From assembly GCA_017456605.1 (NCBI GenBank), contig JAFTJA010000003.1:21137-85136 (forward strand): a stretch of DNA of 64,000 nucleotides. Direction: 5' to 3'. The notes below the pieces were generated by a model. It was not told the DNA's origin. It searched no databases and saw only the letters and a program-made list of their open reading frames with translations. Of the stretch, positions 35,101 through 42,950 are shown in pieces. Origin of the DNA: Clostridia bacterium. Its GTDB lineage: Bacteria; Bacillota; Clostridia; Monoglobales; Monoglobaceae. Made by a program: the position numbers and the translations under genes. Each line of letters begins with the position of its first letter. Positions within the stretch are counted from its first letter, which is position 1.

Positions 35101-36321
35101 CCAAGTGTTGTGGAAATTGACGGAGGTACAGGGAAGTTCAAGGCTCTCAAAAAAGGTTCATCAGTGATTACTGCGACCGCAGACGGCATAAGTGCAACAT
35201 ATACAGTAAATGTAGTTGGCGGTGTGTTATTCAATCAGGATTATGAGGATGCAAGCAATACGCTGTTTTCAAACAGCAATTATGGCTGGTCTCGTGTTCA
35301 GGAGGAAGACGGCAACTGGGTTCTTCAGCTAAAGAGGGATGCCAATACCGCAAAACAAGCCGCTTATTATCCGGCAGGTCAGTTGGAGGCGCCTGACGGC
35401 ACAGCACCGCTCCCAATAGGTGAATACGTTCTGTCTCTTGATATATGCAATATGTCAGATAAGGGTGCACCGATTTATGCACTTCATGCTTATCAAAAGA
35501 AAGGCACTGGCGGATTGTATACACTTAATATGCAAACCTTCGACGTAGGCGAGTGGTATAATGTAAAGATTGTCAATAATGGCGGTACATCTGTAGCTTA
35601 CAGAAAAAAGGCGAATGAAACAGCTTATACAGTATTTGATGTTGCAACTTATTCACATAATATTTCAAGCGGAGAAAGCCGTCTTGTAATGTGGCTTGAC
35701 AACTGGGATTATCTGACGGGATACCCCTCATATACCGAAGAACAGATTGCAAATGCTTACATCAAGCTTGATAATGTAAAAATCAGTTCGGAAATTGCAG
35801 CAACAGGTATAAGTCTTGATAAGGAGTCTTTGACTCTTGGCGTTGGAAGTACAGCAAAGCTTTCGGCTAGTATGCAGCCAAGCAATGCAACAGACACGAA
35901 TATCACATACACATCATCAAATCCCAATATTGCGACAGTTGACCAAAAGGGAAATGTGACAGCAAAAGCCTTTGGTACAGCAACAATAACAGTAACAACA
36001 GTCGACGGTGGCAAGACAGATACCTGCGCGATTACCGTTTCGCTGGGAACGCCCACACTCACAAAAACTGCTACGAACCTCTTGTCGTGGTCATTTGAGG
36101 TGGTGGCAGACCTTGAAATTGAATCGGGCAAGGTATATGTAGGTGCATTTGATGCAAATGACATATTGATTAGTGTTGGGAAGACTGATTTCAACACCGA
36201 AGCAGCAACGGCGGTTGATGTGGAATTTGCTGACGGCAAGACAGCAAGTTATTTCAAAGCATTTATATGGAACTCAAAACTTACGCCACTTACCAATGCG
36301 GTACGGCTTGAAAATGAATAA
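32155..36321 (+). CDS. Secreted purple-acid-phosphatase-like metallophosphoesterase with BIG2 domains
   Basis: A 1388-residue exported protein. A signal peptide (1-27, cleavage near VSAAA) leads into a concanavalin/LamG-like domain (about 34-255), a fibronectin-like phosphatase N-domain (about 262-362), and a calcineurin-type phosphatase domain with 'VADPQIG' (Asp376), 'GGDQIN', 'LGNHDN', 'LQHQSP' and 'SGHDHTYTR' (about 603). Three BIG2 domains (about 772-1020), a second LamG-like domain (1022-1212), a fourth BIG2 (1214-1297) and a short C-terminal domain follow. No LPXTG anchor is seen, so it is free or bound through BIG2. GGGAGG precedes ATG 32155. It is monocistronic. Confidence 0.85.
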   Translation: MKKFISLLTLAAMLISLFAGIPVSAAADAVVFEQTYETNCTATDMKTAHSGSAEIITEEGTNNKVLKFYAQSGDVEMGVAGAADGIASDVFTIQFDVRAIKPNAGLAIAINNPYQSSLSGFGTPYLYLLSAGTFYTGQVAGSGEVDDNWYTFLLTVDASTFRENNTTLSNGNRNIVTAKYKLRGASSWTTFTYSGSLTNAGARMVNDTIPANIPEGISFATMDDYVRPLGSGLTFAGTEYHLDNIKVCLDPEYTVTNAEESVSGIKNISFGLGADSMQRNLAWFSESDATGTVKWQKADEMIDGAFTSAANTVTATRDSWGYNYTGTHYNNKATITGLEPNTKYFYQLTNGDNKTKLIPFETGDGKSSFSFAYVADPQIGANQLTVAEAGVTWGRTLNQIATDPVFSGIDFMMSGGDQINSLSGRSGDQPMYDAYLDHDEMMSIANTGVLGNHDNYTEGGHYVHFNEPNLDENYGATYYANQKLKGANYYFVYDSMLCIVLNLNTFTLTNLGSAEAEAIDKAAAEEHIEYIEKVLEETKDNKEIKWKVILQHQSPYGGSYHNDYQWNNSYANSYDRDEVFQFMNIRKYLIPAYYENGIDLVLSGHDHTYTRTHIIKPQKDTDGNYTAWSEITPYNNTSGSNYYTYEDGTTSPTFVNWTDLDGVTYDKLKVSSKPVKVTNPDGVLHVTGSTASGSQCNDNTAPNHYAAVSLGHEAKLEALGFDAGIRRQAIKIDVTPKTLTITNYGLGGNTSDVNPADNVLDTFTIEKTDAIAVQGIALEKTSTTIAQGMTETLAPVFTPAEPDNKNITWTSNNTSVATVDQTGKVTAVAKGNATITATTAEGGYTATCAVTVIEKVAVTGITLDKTSLSINKGSTKTLYATITPSNASVQDITWTSSNEGVATVSANGSITGVEVGTATITATTKDGGKIATCSVTITKIPVTKVSFAVSALTVNPLNERTMQPMIEPSDATFKTVSYVSSNPSVVEIDGGTGKFKALKKGSSVITATADGISATYTVNVVGGVLFNQDYEDASNTLFSNSNYGWSRVQEEDGNWVLQLKRDANTAKQAAYYPAGQLEAPDGTAPLPIGEYVLSLDICNMSDKGAPIYALHAYQKKGTGGLYTLNMQTFDVGEWYNVKIVNNGGTSVAYRKKANETAYTVFDVATYSHNISSGESRLVMWLDNWDYLTGYPSYTEEQIANAYIKLDNVKISSEIAATGISLDKESLTLGVGSTAKLSASMQPSNATDTNITYTSSNPNIATVDQKGNVTAKAFGTATITVTTVDGGKTDTCAITVSLGTPTLTKTATNLLSWSFEVVADLEIESGKVYVGAFDANDILISVGKTDFNTEAATAVDVEFADGKTASYFKAFIWNSKLTPLTNAVRLENE

Positions 36322-36332
36322 TTGAAGAAATC

Positions 36333-36372
36333 TGGGGCACCGCCGATTTGGCGGTGCCTCGGTCTTTATTTG
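36333..36372 (+). terminator. Terminator of the phosphatase gene
   Basis: The arms GGCACCGCC and GGCGGTGCC with a five-base loop are followed by a T-rich stretch (TCGGTCTTTATTT). Confidence 0.75.
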
Positions 36373-36399
36373 AGAAAATGAAAAAATTTCAAAAACTGG

Positions 36400-36428
36400 T
36401 TGACAAAAGAAAAAAGGTGTGGTAAACT
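36400..36428 (+). promoter_or_regulatory. Sigma-A promoter of infC-rpmI-rplT
   Basis: TTGACA (36400-36405) and TAAACT (36423-36428) are spaced by 17 bases. Confidence 0.8.
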
Positions 36429-36434
36429 ATCAAG

Positions 36435-36571
36435 GTAAAGCAGAAGGTCCGCTTCTCCCCTCAGCTTTTCGGCAAAAGGGTATTGAACTTGTTTTTTGAG
36501 TGCGGAGTTTTGTGCTTTCCGCACTTTTTTGTTTTTCAAAGGAGTGCAAACTATTTTGGAGGTGTTTAGGT
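36435..36571 (+). promoter_or_regulatory. L20-type leader with attenuator terminator before infC
   Basis: The 137-base leader ends in a terminator (arms 36499-36506 and 36518-36525, then TTTTTTG) placed before the infC ribosome site, so the operon is controlled by read-through. In Bacillota L20 protein binds such a leader and promotes termination; the same is inferred here from position and layout. Confidence 0.7.
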
Positions 36572-37087
36572 ATAGCTAAGCAAGAGTTGATGATTAACGA
36601 GGAAATCCGTGATAAAGAAGTTCGTCTTATTGGTCCTGACGGTGCGCAGCTTGGAGTTGTTTCCAGCAAAGAGGCACTTTCTATGGCTGATGAGCACAAC
36701 CTTGACCTTGTCAAGATTGCACCTCAGGCAAAACCGCCGGTGTGCAAAATTATGGATTACGGAAAGTACAAGTTTGAGCTTGCCAAAAGAGAAAAGGAAC
36801 AGAGAAAGAACCAAAAAGTCATTGACGTCAAAGAAGTTCGCCTCAGTCCCAATATCGATGAGCATGATTTTCAGACAAAGGTTAATCAGGGAATTAAGTT
36901 TTTGAAGTCCGGTGACAAGGTGAAGGTTTCGGTGCGTTTCCGTGGCCGTGAAATTACTCACAGTGCAAGCGGAAAAGAGTTGCTTCTCAGAGTTAAGGAT
37001 GCAATGGCCGAGGTTGGCGTTGTTGAAAAGGACATCAAGCTTGAAGGAAGAAGCATGGCTATGTTTGTATCACCCAAGAAAGCATAA
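36572..37087 (+). CDS. infC: Translation initiation factor IF-3 (AUA start)
   Basis: A 171-residue IF-3: 'MINEEIRDKEVRLIGPDGAQLG' at the N-domain, 'PPVCKIMDYGKYKFE', and the C-domain 'KEVRLSPNIDEHDFQTKVNQGIKFLKSGDKVKVSVRFRGRE'. GGAGG at 36558-36562 lies nine bases before ATA 36572, while the first in-frame ATG (36590) is 27 bases from it. Clostridial IF-3 proteins normally have several residues before 'INEEIR', so I take ATA as the start codon. Non-canonical starts in infC allow IF-3 to repress its own translation. Confidence 0.9.
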   Translation: MAKQELMINEEIRDKEVRLIGPDGAQLGVVSSKEALSMADEHNLDLVKIAPQAKPPVCKIMDYGKYKFELAKREKEQRKNQKVIDVKEVRLSPNIDEHDFQTKVNQGIKFLKSGDKVKVSVRFRGREITHSASGKELLLRVKDAMAEVGVVEKDIKLEGRSMAMFVSPKKA

Positions 37088-37146
37088 GATTTTGACTTGG
37101 ATAGGACAAAAGCTTTAAAAAGTTATTTATGGAAGGAGTATGAAAA

Positions 37147-37344
37147 ATGCCTAAAATCAAGACACACAAAGGCGCAGCAAAACGTTTCGGCGTTACAAAG
37201 AACGGAAAAATCAAAAGAGGTAAGGCTTACAGAAGCCACATTCTCAACAAAAAGTCAACAAAGAGAAAAAGAAAGCTCAGAAAGGGCGGTTATCTTGCAA
37301 CTGCAAATGCTGCTACAATCAAGAGCATGATGCCTTACAAATAA
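37147..37344 (+). CDS. rpmI: 50S ribosomal protein L35
   Basis: A 65-residue basic protein: '[48 protein letters not shown]'. The sequence is standard for L35. It is the middle gene of the infC-rpmI-rplT operon and follows a GGAAGGAG ribosome site. The 100-base gap to rplT contains two small hairpins (GGTCCC/GGGACA region and CGCGGA/TCCGCG). Confidence 0.97.
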   Translation: MPKIKTHKGAAKRFGVTKNGKIKRGKAYRSHILNKKSTKRKRKLRKGGYLATANAATIKSMMPYK

Positions 37345-37446
37345 AAAGGCGCATACGTTAAAAGATTTTTCGGTCCCAGACGGGACAAATTGAAACGCGG
37401 AGATATTCCGCGAAAATACATTTAGATATGAAAGGAGTCTTTAGAC

Positions 37447-37791
37447 ATGGCAAGAGTTAAAGGTGCTATGCACACAAGAAAAAGACGTAAGAAAATATTA
37501 AAATTAGCTAAAGGTTACAGAGGAGCAAAGAGTAAGCTTTTCAAAACAGCTAACCAGGCAGTTATGAAGTCACTTACTTATGCTTATCGTGACAGAAAAC
37601 AAAAGAAGAGAAACTTCAGACAGCTTTGGATTGCCCGTATCAATGCGGCAGCTCGTGCTAATGGTATAAGCTACAGCAAGTTTATGAACGGCCTCAAGAA
37701 CAACGGTATTGAAATAAACAGAAAGATGCTTGCTGAAATCGCGGTTTCAGATCCTGCAGCATTTGCAAAGCTTGTTGAAAAGGTTAAATAA
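37447..37791 (+). CDS. rplT: 50S ribosomal protein L20
   Basis: A 114-residue protein: '[70 protein letters not shown]', typical of L20. L20 helps 50S assembly and is the known repressor of its own operon through the leader RNA. AAAGGAG precedes ATG 37447. Confidence 0.97.
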   Translation: MARVKGAMHTRKRRKKILKLAKGYRGAKSKLFKTANQAVMKSLTYAYRDRKQKKRNFRQLWIARINAAARANGISYSKFMNGLKNNGIEINRKMLAEIAVSDPAAFAKLVEKVK

Positions 37792-37802
37792 TTTTGGATC
37801 AG

Positions 37803-37835
37803 AAAAGTTATACCGCATATGGTATAACTTTTTCC
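37803..37835 (+). terminator. Terminator of infC-rpmI-rplT
   Basis: The arms AAAAGTTATACC and GGTATAACTTTTT with a six-base loop lie 12 bases past the rplT stop. Confidence 0.85.
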
Positions 37836-37890
37836 TACGATAAGGGGAAATCAAATTTTCATCAGGAATTTATGTTAGGGGATGCGATTT

Positions 37891-38628
37891 ATGGGGGAAG
37901 AACAACTTTATAATCCTGTGGAAGGAATAAACCAGATGATTGCGGATATTGAAAGCGTTGTAACACCTATGGTGTTTAAGTTTCATCCGCTGCTCAGGAT
38001 TTTGAGCATATTGAATATTTACTTGGTTGTGGCATGCTTCGTGGCTATGCTTGTGTATTTGGTGGTAAAAAGAAAACACCGTATAGGCAACAAGCTCAAG
38101 ACACCTACAAACTATTTTATGGCAGTGTTTTTCCTTTTGCTTTATGTCCTGCTTACGGAAACACCAATCAGGCTGGGACCTGACATAAGCCTAAATTTTG
38201 GACTTGTGGTTATGCCTATGGCGGCTAAAGCGTTTGGACCGCTTCTGGCAGGGGCATTTGGCATCGTTCAATATGGTGCTTCATTTGCTATGCATTCGGG
38301 GGAAGCGTTCAGCATTAGCTCGTTGTTGGTTGCGGGACTCAGCGGTATGATTTACGGAAGATTTATTTATGCACGTCGTACTACGTATTTGAGATGCCTT
38401 GGAGCAAAGCTTTTGGTGAATGTTATGTGCAACATCTTCTTGGTTCCTATGGTTACAACATCGGTGATGTCTGCTGAACTTGCAGACGCAATCACACAGA
38501 GTGTGGTATCAAATGTATTTCTTGCACCACTTCAGGCGCTTATCATTTATGCTGCACTTATTATTATGAAAAAAGCCCGTGAGGCTCTCAGCGAGGTTTC
38601 GTGGGGCATTGCGAGAAAAAATGATTAA
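37891..38628 (+). CDS. ECF transporter S component-like membrane protein
   Basis: A 245-residue membrane protein with about six helices in residues 40-235. The part 'GPDISLNFGLVVMPMAAKAFGPLLAGAFGIVQYGASFAMH...ISSLLVAGLSGMIYGRFIYA' matches the folate-family (FolT-like) substrate-binding S components of energy-coupling-factor transporters. Substrate is not certain. The EcfA/EcfT partners are not in this window, as is usual for group II ECF systems. ATG 37891 has AGGGG nine bases upstream. It overlaps the next gene by eight bases. Confidence 0.7.
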   Translation: MGEEQLYNPVEGINQMIADIESVVTPMVFKFHPLLRILSILNIYLVVACFVAMLVYLVVKRKHRIGNKLKTPTNYFMAVFFLLLYVLLTETPIRLGPDISLNFGLVVMPMAAKAFGPLLAGAFGIVQYGASFAMHSGEAFSISSLLVAGLSGMIYGRFIYARRTTYLRCLGAKLLVNVMCNIFLVPMVTTSVMSAELADAITQSVVSNVFLAPLQALIIYAALIIMKKAREALSEVSWGIARKND

Positions 38629-39409
38629 AATAACAGGAAAAGACAATAAGACATTAAAACTGATAAAGTCTCTAAAGAAAAAAAGCAATCGCACAGAGCA
38701 AGGTTTATTTGTGGCAGAAGGAAAGCGGATTGTGGACGAGGCTTTTCGGTACGCGCCGGAAAGGGTCAAATTGGTTGTTGTGACAGAATCCTTTGCCCTG
38801 AAAGAACCGGAGTTTGTGGAAAAAGCCACCGACGTTTGTGAAAGCATATTTGCAGTTTCAGAATCAGCTTTTGATGAGATTTCTGATACCGATACGCCTC
38901 AGGGAGTTCTGGCGGTGATTGAGATGCCCGATGACCGGCTTAAGAATTTGGCTGATGCAAAAAACATTGTAGTTTTGGACGGGGTGTCTGAACCGGGGAA
39001 TATGGGCACAGTTATAAGAACAGCCGAAGCGCTGGGGTTTGACTGTGTTTATATTATGAAAGGTTCAGCGGATGTTTTCGGGCACAAAACGGTTCGTGCT
39101 ACTATGGGTTCTGTTTTTAGGATGAAGTTCAGGACCGATTGTTCGGCAGACGATATTGTGAACTTGCAAAGCCTTGGTTTTTCTGTGATTTCGACCACAC
39201 CTTGTGGGGATACTGTCCTTGAAGAAATGGATGTTCCCGAAAAGACTGCAGTAGTTATTGGGAATGAAGCTCACGGGGTTTGTGATGAAATTCTGGAGGT
39301 TTCAGATCTCAAAGTGAAAATTTCTATGGATGGCCTTGCTGAATCACTTAATGCGGCGGTTGCTGCAGGTATTGCTATGCACTGGATTAAAAATGCTTCA
39401 AAAAAATGA
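38621..39409 (+). CDS. TrmH/SpoU family RNA 2'-O-methyltransferase
   Basis: A 262-residue protein. The N-terminal substrate-binding domain has 'LIKSLKKKSNRTEQGLFVAEGKRIVDEA', and the SPOUT domain has 'IVVLDGVSEPGNMGTVIRTAEALGFDCVYIM', 'VIGNEAHGV' and 'LKVKISMDGLAESLNAAVAAGIAMHW', which form the knotted SAM site. It should methylate ribose in rRNA or tRNA. I choose ATG 38621, which overlaps the upstream stop, over 38579. Confidence 0.88.
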   Translation: MIKITGKDNKTLKLIKSLKKKSNRTEQGLFVAEGKRIVDEAFRYAPERVKLVVVTESFALKEPEFVEKATDVCESIFAVSESAFDEISDTDTPQGVLAVIEMPDDRLKNLADAKNIVVLDGVSEPGNMGTVIRTAEALGFDCVYIMKGSADVFGHKTVRATMGSVFRMKFRTDCSADDIVNLQSLGFSVISTTPCGDTVLEEMDVPEKTAVVIGNEAHGVCDEILEVSDLKVKISMDGLAESLNAAVAAGIAMHWIKNASKK

Positions 39410-39445
39410 TAAAAAGTTTTTTTAATCTCGTTAGGAAAGAAAAGT

Positions 39446-40567
39446 ATGAAAGTTTTGTATGAATTGTGGCTTCAGAGTGTTTGCAATTTTGAGCCCGAAA
39501 TAGTTGAAAAAGCTGCGGTGTTGTTTGATGGACCGCAGAACAGATTTTCCTCACCGGAGCTTGATGAACAAAGGCTCAGCCGAAACGGAGTGCCGAAAGA
39601 TATTTCGAGAAAAATATCCGACGGAAAATATTTGGAGCTTGCTGAAGACATTGAAGAATACTGCAAACAAAATCACATAAGAGTGATAACGCAGGATTCT
39701 GATGAGTACCCAAAGCTCCTTTGTCATATAAATACTCCGCCGCGAATATTATTTGCAAAAGGAGAAAAACTGAATTTAAATGACGGGGTTTCTGTTTCGG
39801 TGGTAGGTTCAAGAAAGCCCACACCCGGGGGAAAGAGTGTGGCGAGACAGCTTGGCAAGGACCTTGGACAAAATGGAATCACAGTAGTAAGCGGTATGGC
39901 TGAGGGGATAGACGGCGAGGCACATAAGGGTGCCCTTGAAGCCGGCGGAAAGACAGTTGCTGTCCTTGCGGGTAGCGTGGATGCTATTTATCCCAAAAGC
40001 AATGAAAAATTATATTATGAAATATTGAAAAACGGCACCGTGATTTCGGAACGACCCCCCGGTGCAGTGGTTAAACCCTATTTTTATCAACAACGCAACA
40101 GAATTGTCGTGGGACTCTCTCAGGGAACGGTTGTGGTAGAAGGAAAAGAAAAAAGCGGTACGGCGATTACGGCACGTCTTGCTCTTGAAAACAATCGTGA
40201 TGTTTTTGCAGTGCCGGGCAGCCTTTTGAATTGGCAGTCTGAGCTTCCCAATATTCTGGCAAGTGATGGTGCCATAATTGTTGATAAAATCAGCAGGGTA
40301 AGTGAGTATTACAGAGAGACAAGACCGGACCTTTTTGAAAACAAGAAAAATGAGAGTAAAAAACGCGAAAAGCTGTCAGGATTATCCGCCGAGGATGAGA
40401 AAATTTTAAATTTTGTTATTGAATGCGGTGGGGTTTCAAGCAGCGAAGAAATGCTTGAGAAAACAGGTATTGCACCAAATGTATTGAGTAGCAGACTGAC
40501 TATACTTTGTATAAGAGGAATACTCGGTCAGGAAAGCGGAAACCGGTATGTGTTGTTAAAGTATTGA
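39446..40567 (+). CDS. dprA: DNA-processing protein DprA
   Basis: A 373-residue protein with an N-terminal helical domain, the Rossmann core 'VSVVGSRKPTPGGKSVARQLGKDLGQNGITVVSGMAEGIDGEAHKGALEAGGKTVAVLAGSVDAIYPKSN', then 'YFYQQRNRIVVGLSQGTVVVEGKEKSGTAITARLALENNRDVFAVPG' and a C-terminal winged helix (about 310-370). DprA loads RecA on incoming single-stranded DNA. It is directly upstream of topA, the common order in Bacillota. Confidence 0.94.
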   Translation: MKVLYELWLQSVCNFEPEIVEKAAVLFDGPQNRFSSPELDEQRLSRNGVPKDISRKISDGKYLELAEDIEEYCKQNHIRVITQDSDEYPKLLCHINTPPRILFAKGEKLNLNDGVSVSVVGSRKPTPGGKSVARQLGKDLGQNGITVVSGMAEGIDGEAHKGALEAGGKTVAVLAGSVDAIYPKSNEKLYYEILKNGTVISERPPGAVVKPYFYQQRNRIVVGLSQGTVVVEGKEKSGTAITARLALENNRDVFAVPGSLLNWQSELPNILASDGAIIVDKISRVSEYYRETRPDLFENKKNESKKREKLSGLSAEDEKILNFVIECGGVSSSEEMLEKTGIAPNVLSSRLTILCIRGILGQESGNRYVLLKY

Positions 40568-40584
40568 ACAAAGCGGAGGTAAAG

Positions 40585-42720
40585 ATGGCGAAAACAGTCG
40601 AAAAGACAACGAAAGCAAAGAAAAAAAATCTTGTTATCGTTGAGTCACCTGCAAAGGCTAAAACAATAAAAAAATATCTGGGCACAGGATATGAAGTTAC
40701 AGCATCAATGGGACATTTGAGAGATCTTCCCAAAAGTCAGCTGGGAATTGACCTGGATAATAATTTTGAGCCCAAGTATATTACCATACGCGGCAAAGGG
40801 GATTTGATTTCAAAGCTCAAAAAGGATGCAAAGAACTCTGCCAAAGTATATCTGGCGACAGACCCTGACCGCGAGGGTGAAGCAATTTCGTGGCATCTTG
40901 CAAATCTTTTGGATATTAAGTCAGATGATGAATGCCGCATTACTTTTAATGAAATAACGAAAAATGCAGTAAAAGAGGCAGTTAAAAGCCCCAGAAAAAT
41001 AGATGAAAAGTTGGTTGATGCACAGCAGGCAAGACGTGTGCTTGACAGAATTGTGGGTTATCAGCTCAGTCCGCTCCTTTGGAAAAAAGTCAAAAAAGGT
41101 CTCAGCGCGGGAAGAGTCCAGTCTGTAGCGACAAAGCTCATTGTGGACCGCGAACGCGAGATAGACGCTTTTTGCGAGGAAGAATATTGGACGATTGATG
41201 TAAAGCTTACCGACCAAAAGGGGAAAAAACCCTTTGTGGCGAAGTTTCACGGAAAGAATGCGAAAACGAAAATGAAGCTTTCTGACGAAAGCAGCACCAA
41301 TGAGGTTGCGAAGAGACTGAAAGAGTCTGACTATGTGGTGGACAAGATAGTTAAAAGTGAAAAAAAGAGATATTCTGCTCCGCCATTTACCACCAGTACT
41401 CTTCAGCAGGAGGCAGCCAGAAAGCTGAATTTTACAACAAAACGGACTATGGCGACGGCACAGCAGCTTTATGAAGGAATTACCCTCAAAAGCGGTGGAA
41501 GTGTTGGTCTTATCACATATATGAGAACGGATTCGCTCCGCATTTCAGCAGAGGCGCAGAGTGAGTGCAGAAAATATATAGGCGATAAATTTGGGGCAAA
41601 TTATGTTCCGGCAAAGCCCAAGTTCTATCGATCAAAGAAAACTGCTCAGGATGCCCATGAAGCTATCAGACCCACATCGATGATGTATGATCCTGAAAAG
41701 ATAAAAGATTCGTTGAAAGCTGACCAGTACAAGCTTTACAAGCTTATCTGGAACAGATTTGTTGCGAGCCAGATGACAGATGCTGTTGTTGACACTGTTC
41801 AGGCGGATATTAAAGGCCAGGACTTTGTTCTCAAAGCCAGCGGGGCAGAAGTGAAGTTTGACGGCTTTATGGCTGTTTATGTTGAGGGAAAAGACTTTGC
41901 TGAAGAAAAGGAAGGAAAAATTCCTCAGATTCAAGAAGGGGACATCCTTCTTGTCAAGGACATTGACCAAAAACAGCATTTTACTCAGCCACCGGCAAGA
42001 TATACAGAGGCATCATTGGTCAAAAAGATGGAAGAAGATGGCATAGGCAGACCAAGCACTTATGCGCCGACCATTACCACCATCACGAGCCGCGGCTATG
42101 TGGCAAGAGAGGGAAAGGCCCTTTATCCCACGGAACTTGGAAACCTTGTTACAGGGCTTATGGAAGAGTATTTTGAGGATATTGTTGACGTTGAATTCAC
42201 CGCCAATATGGAAGAAAAACTTGACGGAGTTGAAGATGGCAAAAAAGAGTGGAAAGAGGTAATAGGCGAGTTCTATACCCCTTTTGCAAAAACTCTTGAA
42301 AATGCAGAAACTGAAATCGGAAAGATTGAAGTTCAGGATGAAGTTTCAGACACTCCTTGTGAAAAATGTGGCCGGATGATGGTATACAAGCAAGGTAGAT
42401 TTGGAAAATTTCTTGCCTGTCCCGGATATCCTGAGTGCAAAAACACAAAGTCTATTGTTGAAGAAATAAATGCGAAATGCCCCAAATGCGGTGGCAGTGT
42501 TCAGGTGAAGAAATCCAAAAAGGGAGCAAAATACTATACTTGCGAAACGGGTACGGATTGTTTGCTTTCGTGGGATGAGCCAACTTCGCTGGTGTGTCCC
42601 AAGTGTGGCGGGGTTTTGATGAAGAGAAGACCTTTTAAAGGTCGTGGCCCTATTAAGTATGTTTGCTTCAATGAAAGCTGCGATTATTCAGAAGTTCCTT
42701 CAAAAACCAAAAAGAAATAG
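40585..42720 (+). CDS. topA: DNA topoisomerase I (type IA)
   Basis: A 711-residue enzyme that relaxes negative supercoils. It has a Toprim domain (about 12-125, 'LVIVESPAKAKTIKKYLG' and 'ATDPDREGEAISWHL'), the catalytic Tyr312 in 'LITYMRTDSLRIS', 'GIGRPSTYAPTITTI' and three C-terminal zinc ribbons (CEKCG, CPKCG, CPKCG; about 590-705). I choose ATG 40585, preceded by GGAGG, over the ATG at 40507, which lies within dprA. Confidence 0.96.
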   Translation: MAKTVEKTTKAKKKNLVIVESPAKAKTIKKYLGTGYEVTASMGHLRDLPKSQLGIDLDNNFEPKYITIRGKGDLISKLKKDAKNSAKVYLATDPDREGEAISWHLANLLDIKSDDECRITFNEITKNAVKEAVKSPRKIDEKLVDAQQARRVLDRIVGYQLSPLLWKKVKKGLSAGRVQSVATKLIVDREREIDAFCEEEYWTIDVKLTDQKGKKPFVAKFHGKNAKTKMKLSDESSTNEVAKRLKESDYVVDKIVKSEKKRYSAPPFTTSTLQQEAARKLNFTTKRTMATAQQLYEGITLKSGGSVGLITYMRTDSLRISAEAQSECRKYIGDKFGANYVPAKPKFYRSKKTAQDAHEAIRPTSMMYDPEKIKDSLKADQYKLYKLIWNRFVASQMTDAVVDTVQADIKGQDFVLKASGAEVKFDGFMAVYVEGKDFAEEKEGKIPQIQEGDILLVKDIDQKQHFTQPPARYTEASLVKKMEEDGIGRPSTYAPTITTITSRGYVAREGKALYPTELGNLVTGLMEEYFEDIVDVEFTANMEEKLDGVEDGKKEWKEVIGEFYTPFAKTLENAETEIGKIEVQDEVSDTPCEKCGRMMVYKQGRFGKFLACPGYPECKNTKSIVEEINAKCPKCGGSVQVKKSKKGAKYYTCETGTDCLLSWDEPTSLVCPKCGGVLMKRRPFKGRGPIKYVCFNESCDYSEVPSKTKKK

Positions 42721-42723
42721 TTT

Positions 42724-42761
42724 ATCGGACCTCGGGCGGTTTGCCCGGGGTTCGATTTTTT
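42724..42761 (+). terminator. Terminator of dprA-topA
   Basis: Complementary arms ATCGGACCTCGGGC and GCCCGGGGTTCGAT with two mismatches are followed by TTTTTT. Confidence 0.85.
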
Positions 42762-42855
42762 GGCTTGAATATCGGTAAATAAATTGAATGTATTGAAGAC
42801 GGATGAAAAATAAGCAATAAGGTTGTGAATTTTTTGTAAAAAACCTACAAAAATC

Positions 42856-42884
42856 TTGCAATTTGTAAAAAAAAGATGTATAAT
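42856..42884 (+). promoter_or_regulatory. Sigma-A promoter of the CdaR-like gene
   Basis: TTGCAA (42856-42861) and TATAAT (42879-42884) are 17 bases apart, about 67 bases before the start codon. Confidence 0.75.
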
Positions 42885-42950
42885 ACAAAGTGAATGTGTA
42901 TAATCAGTTGCTATTTATATTTATAAACGAAATATAACGGAGGTATGGAA

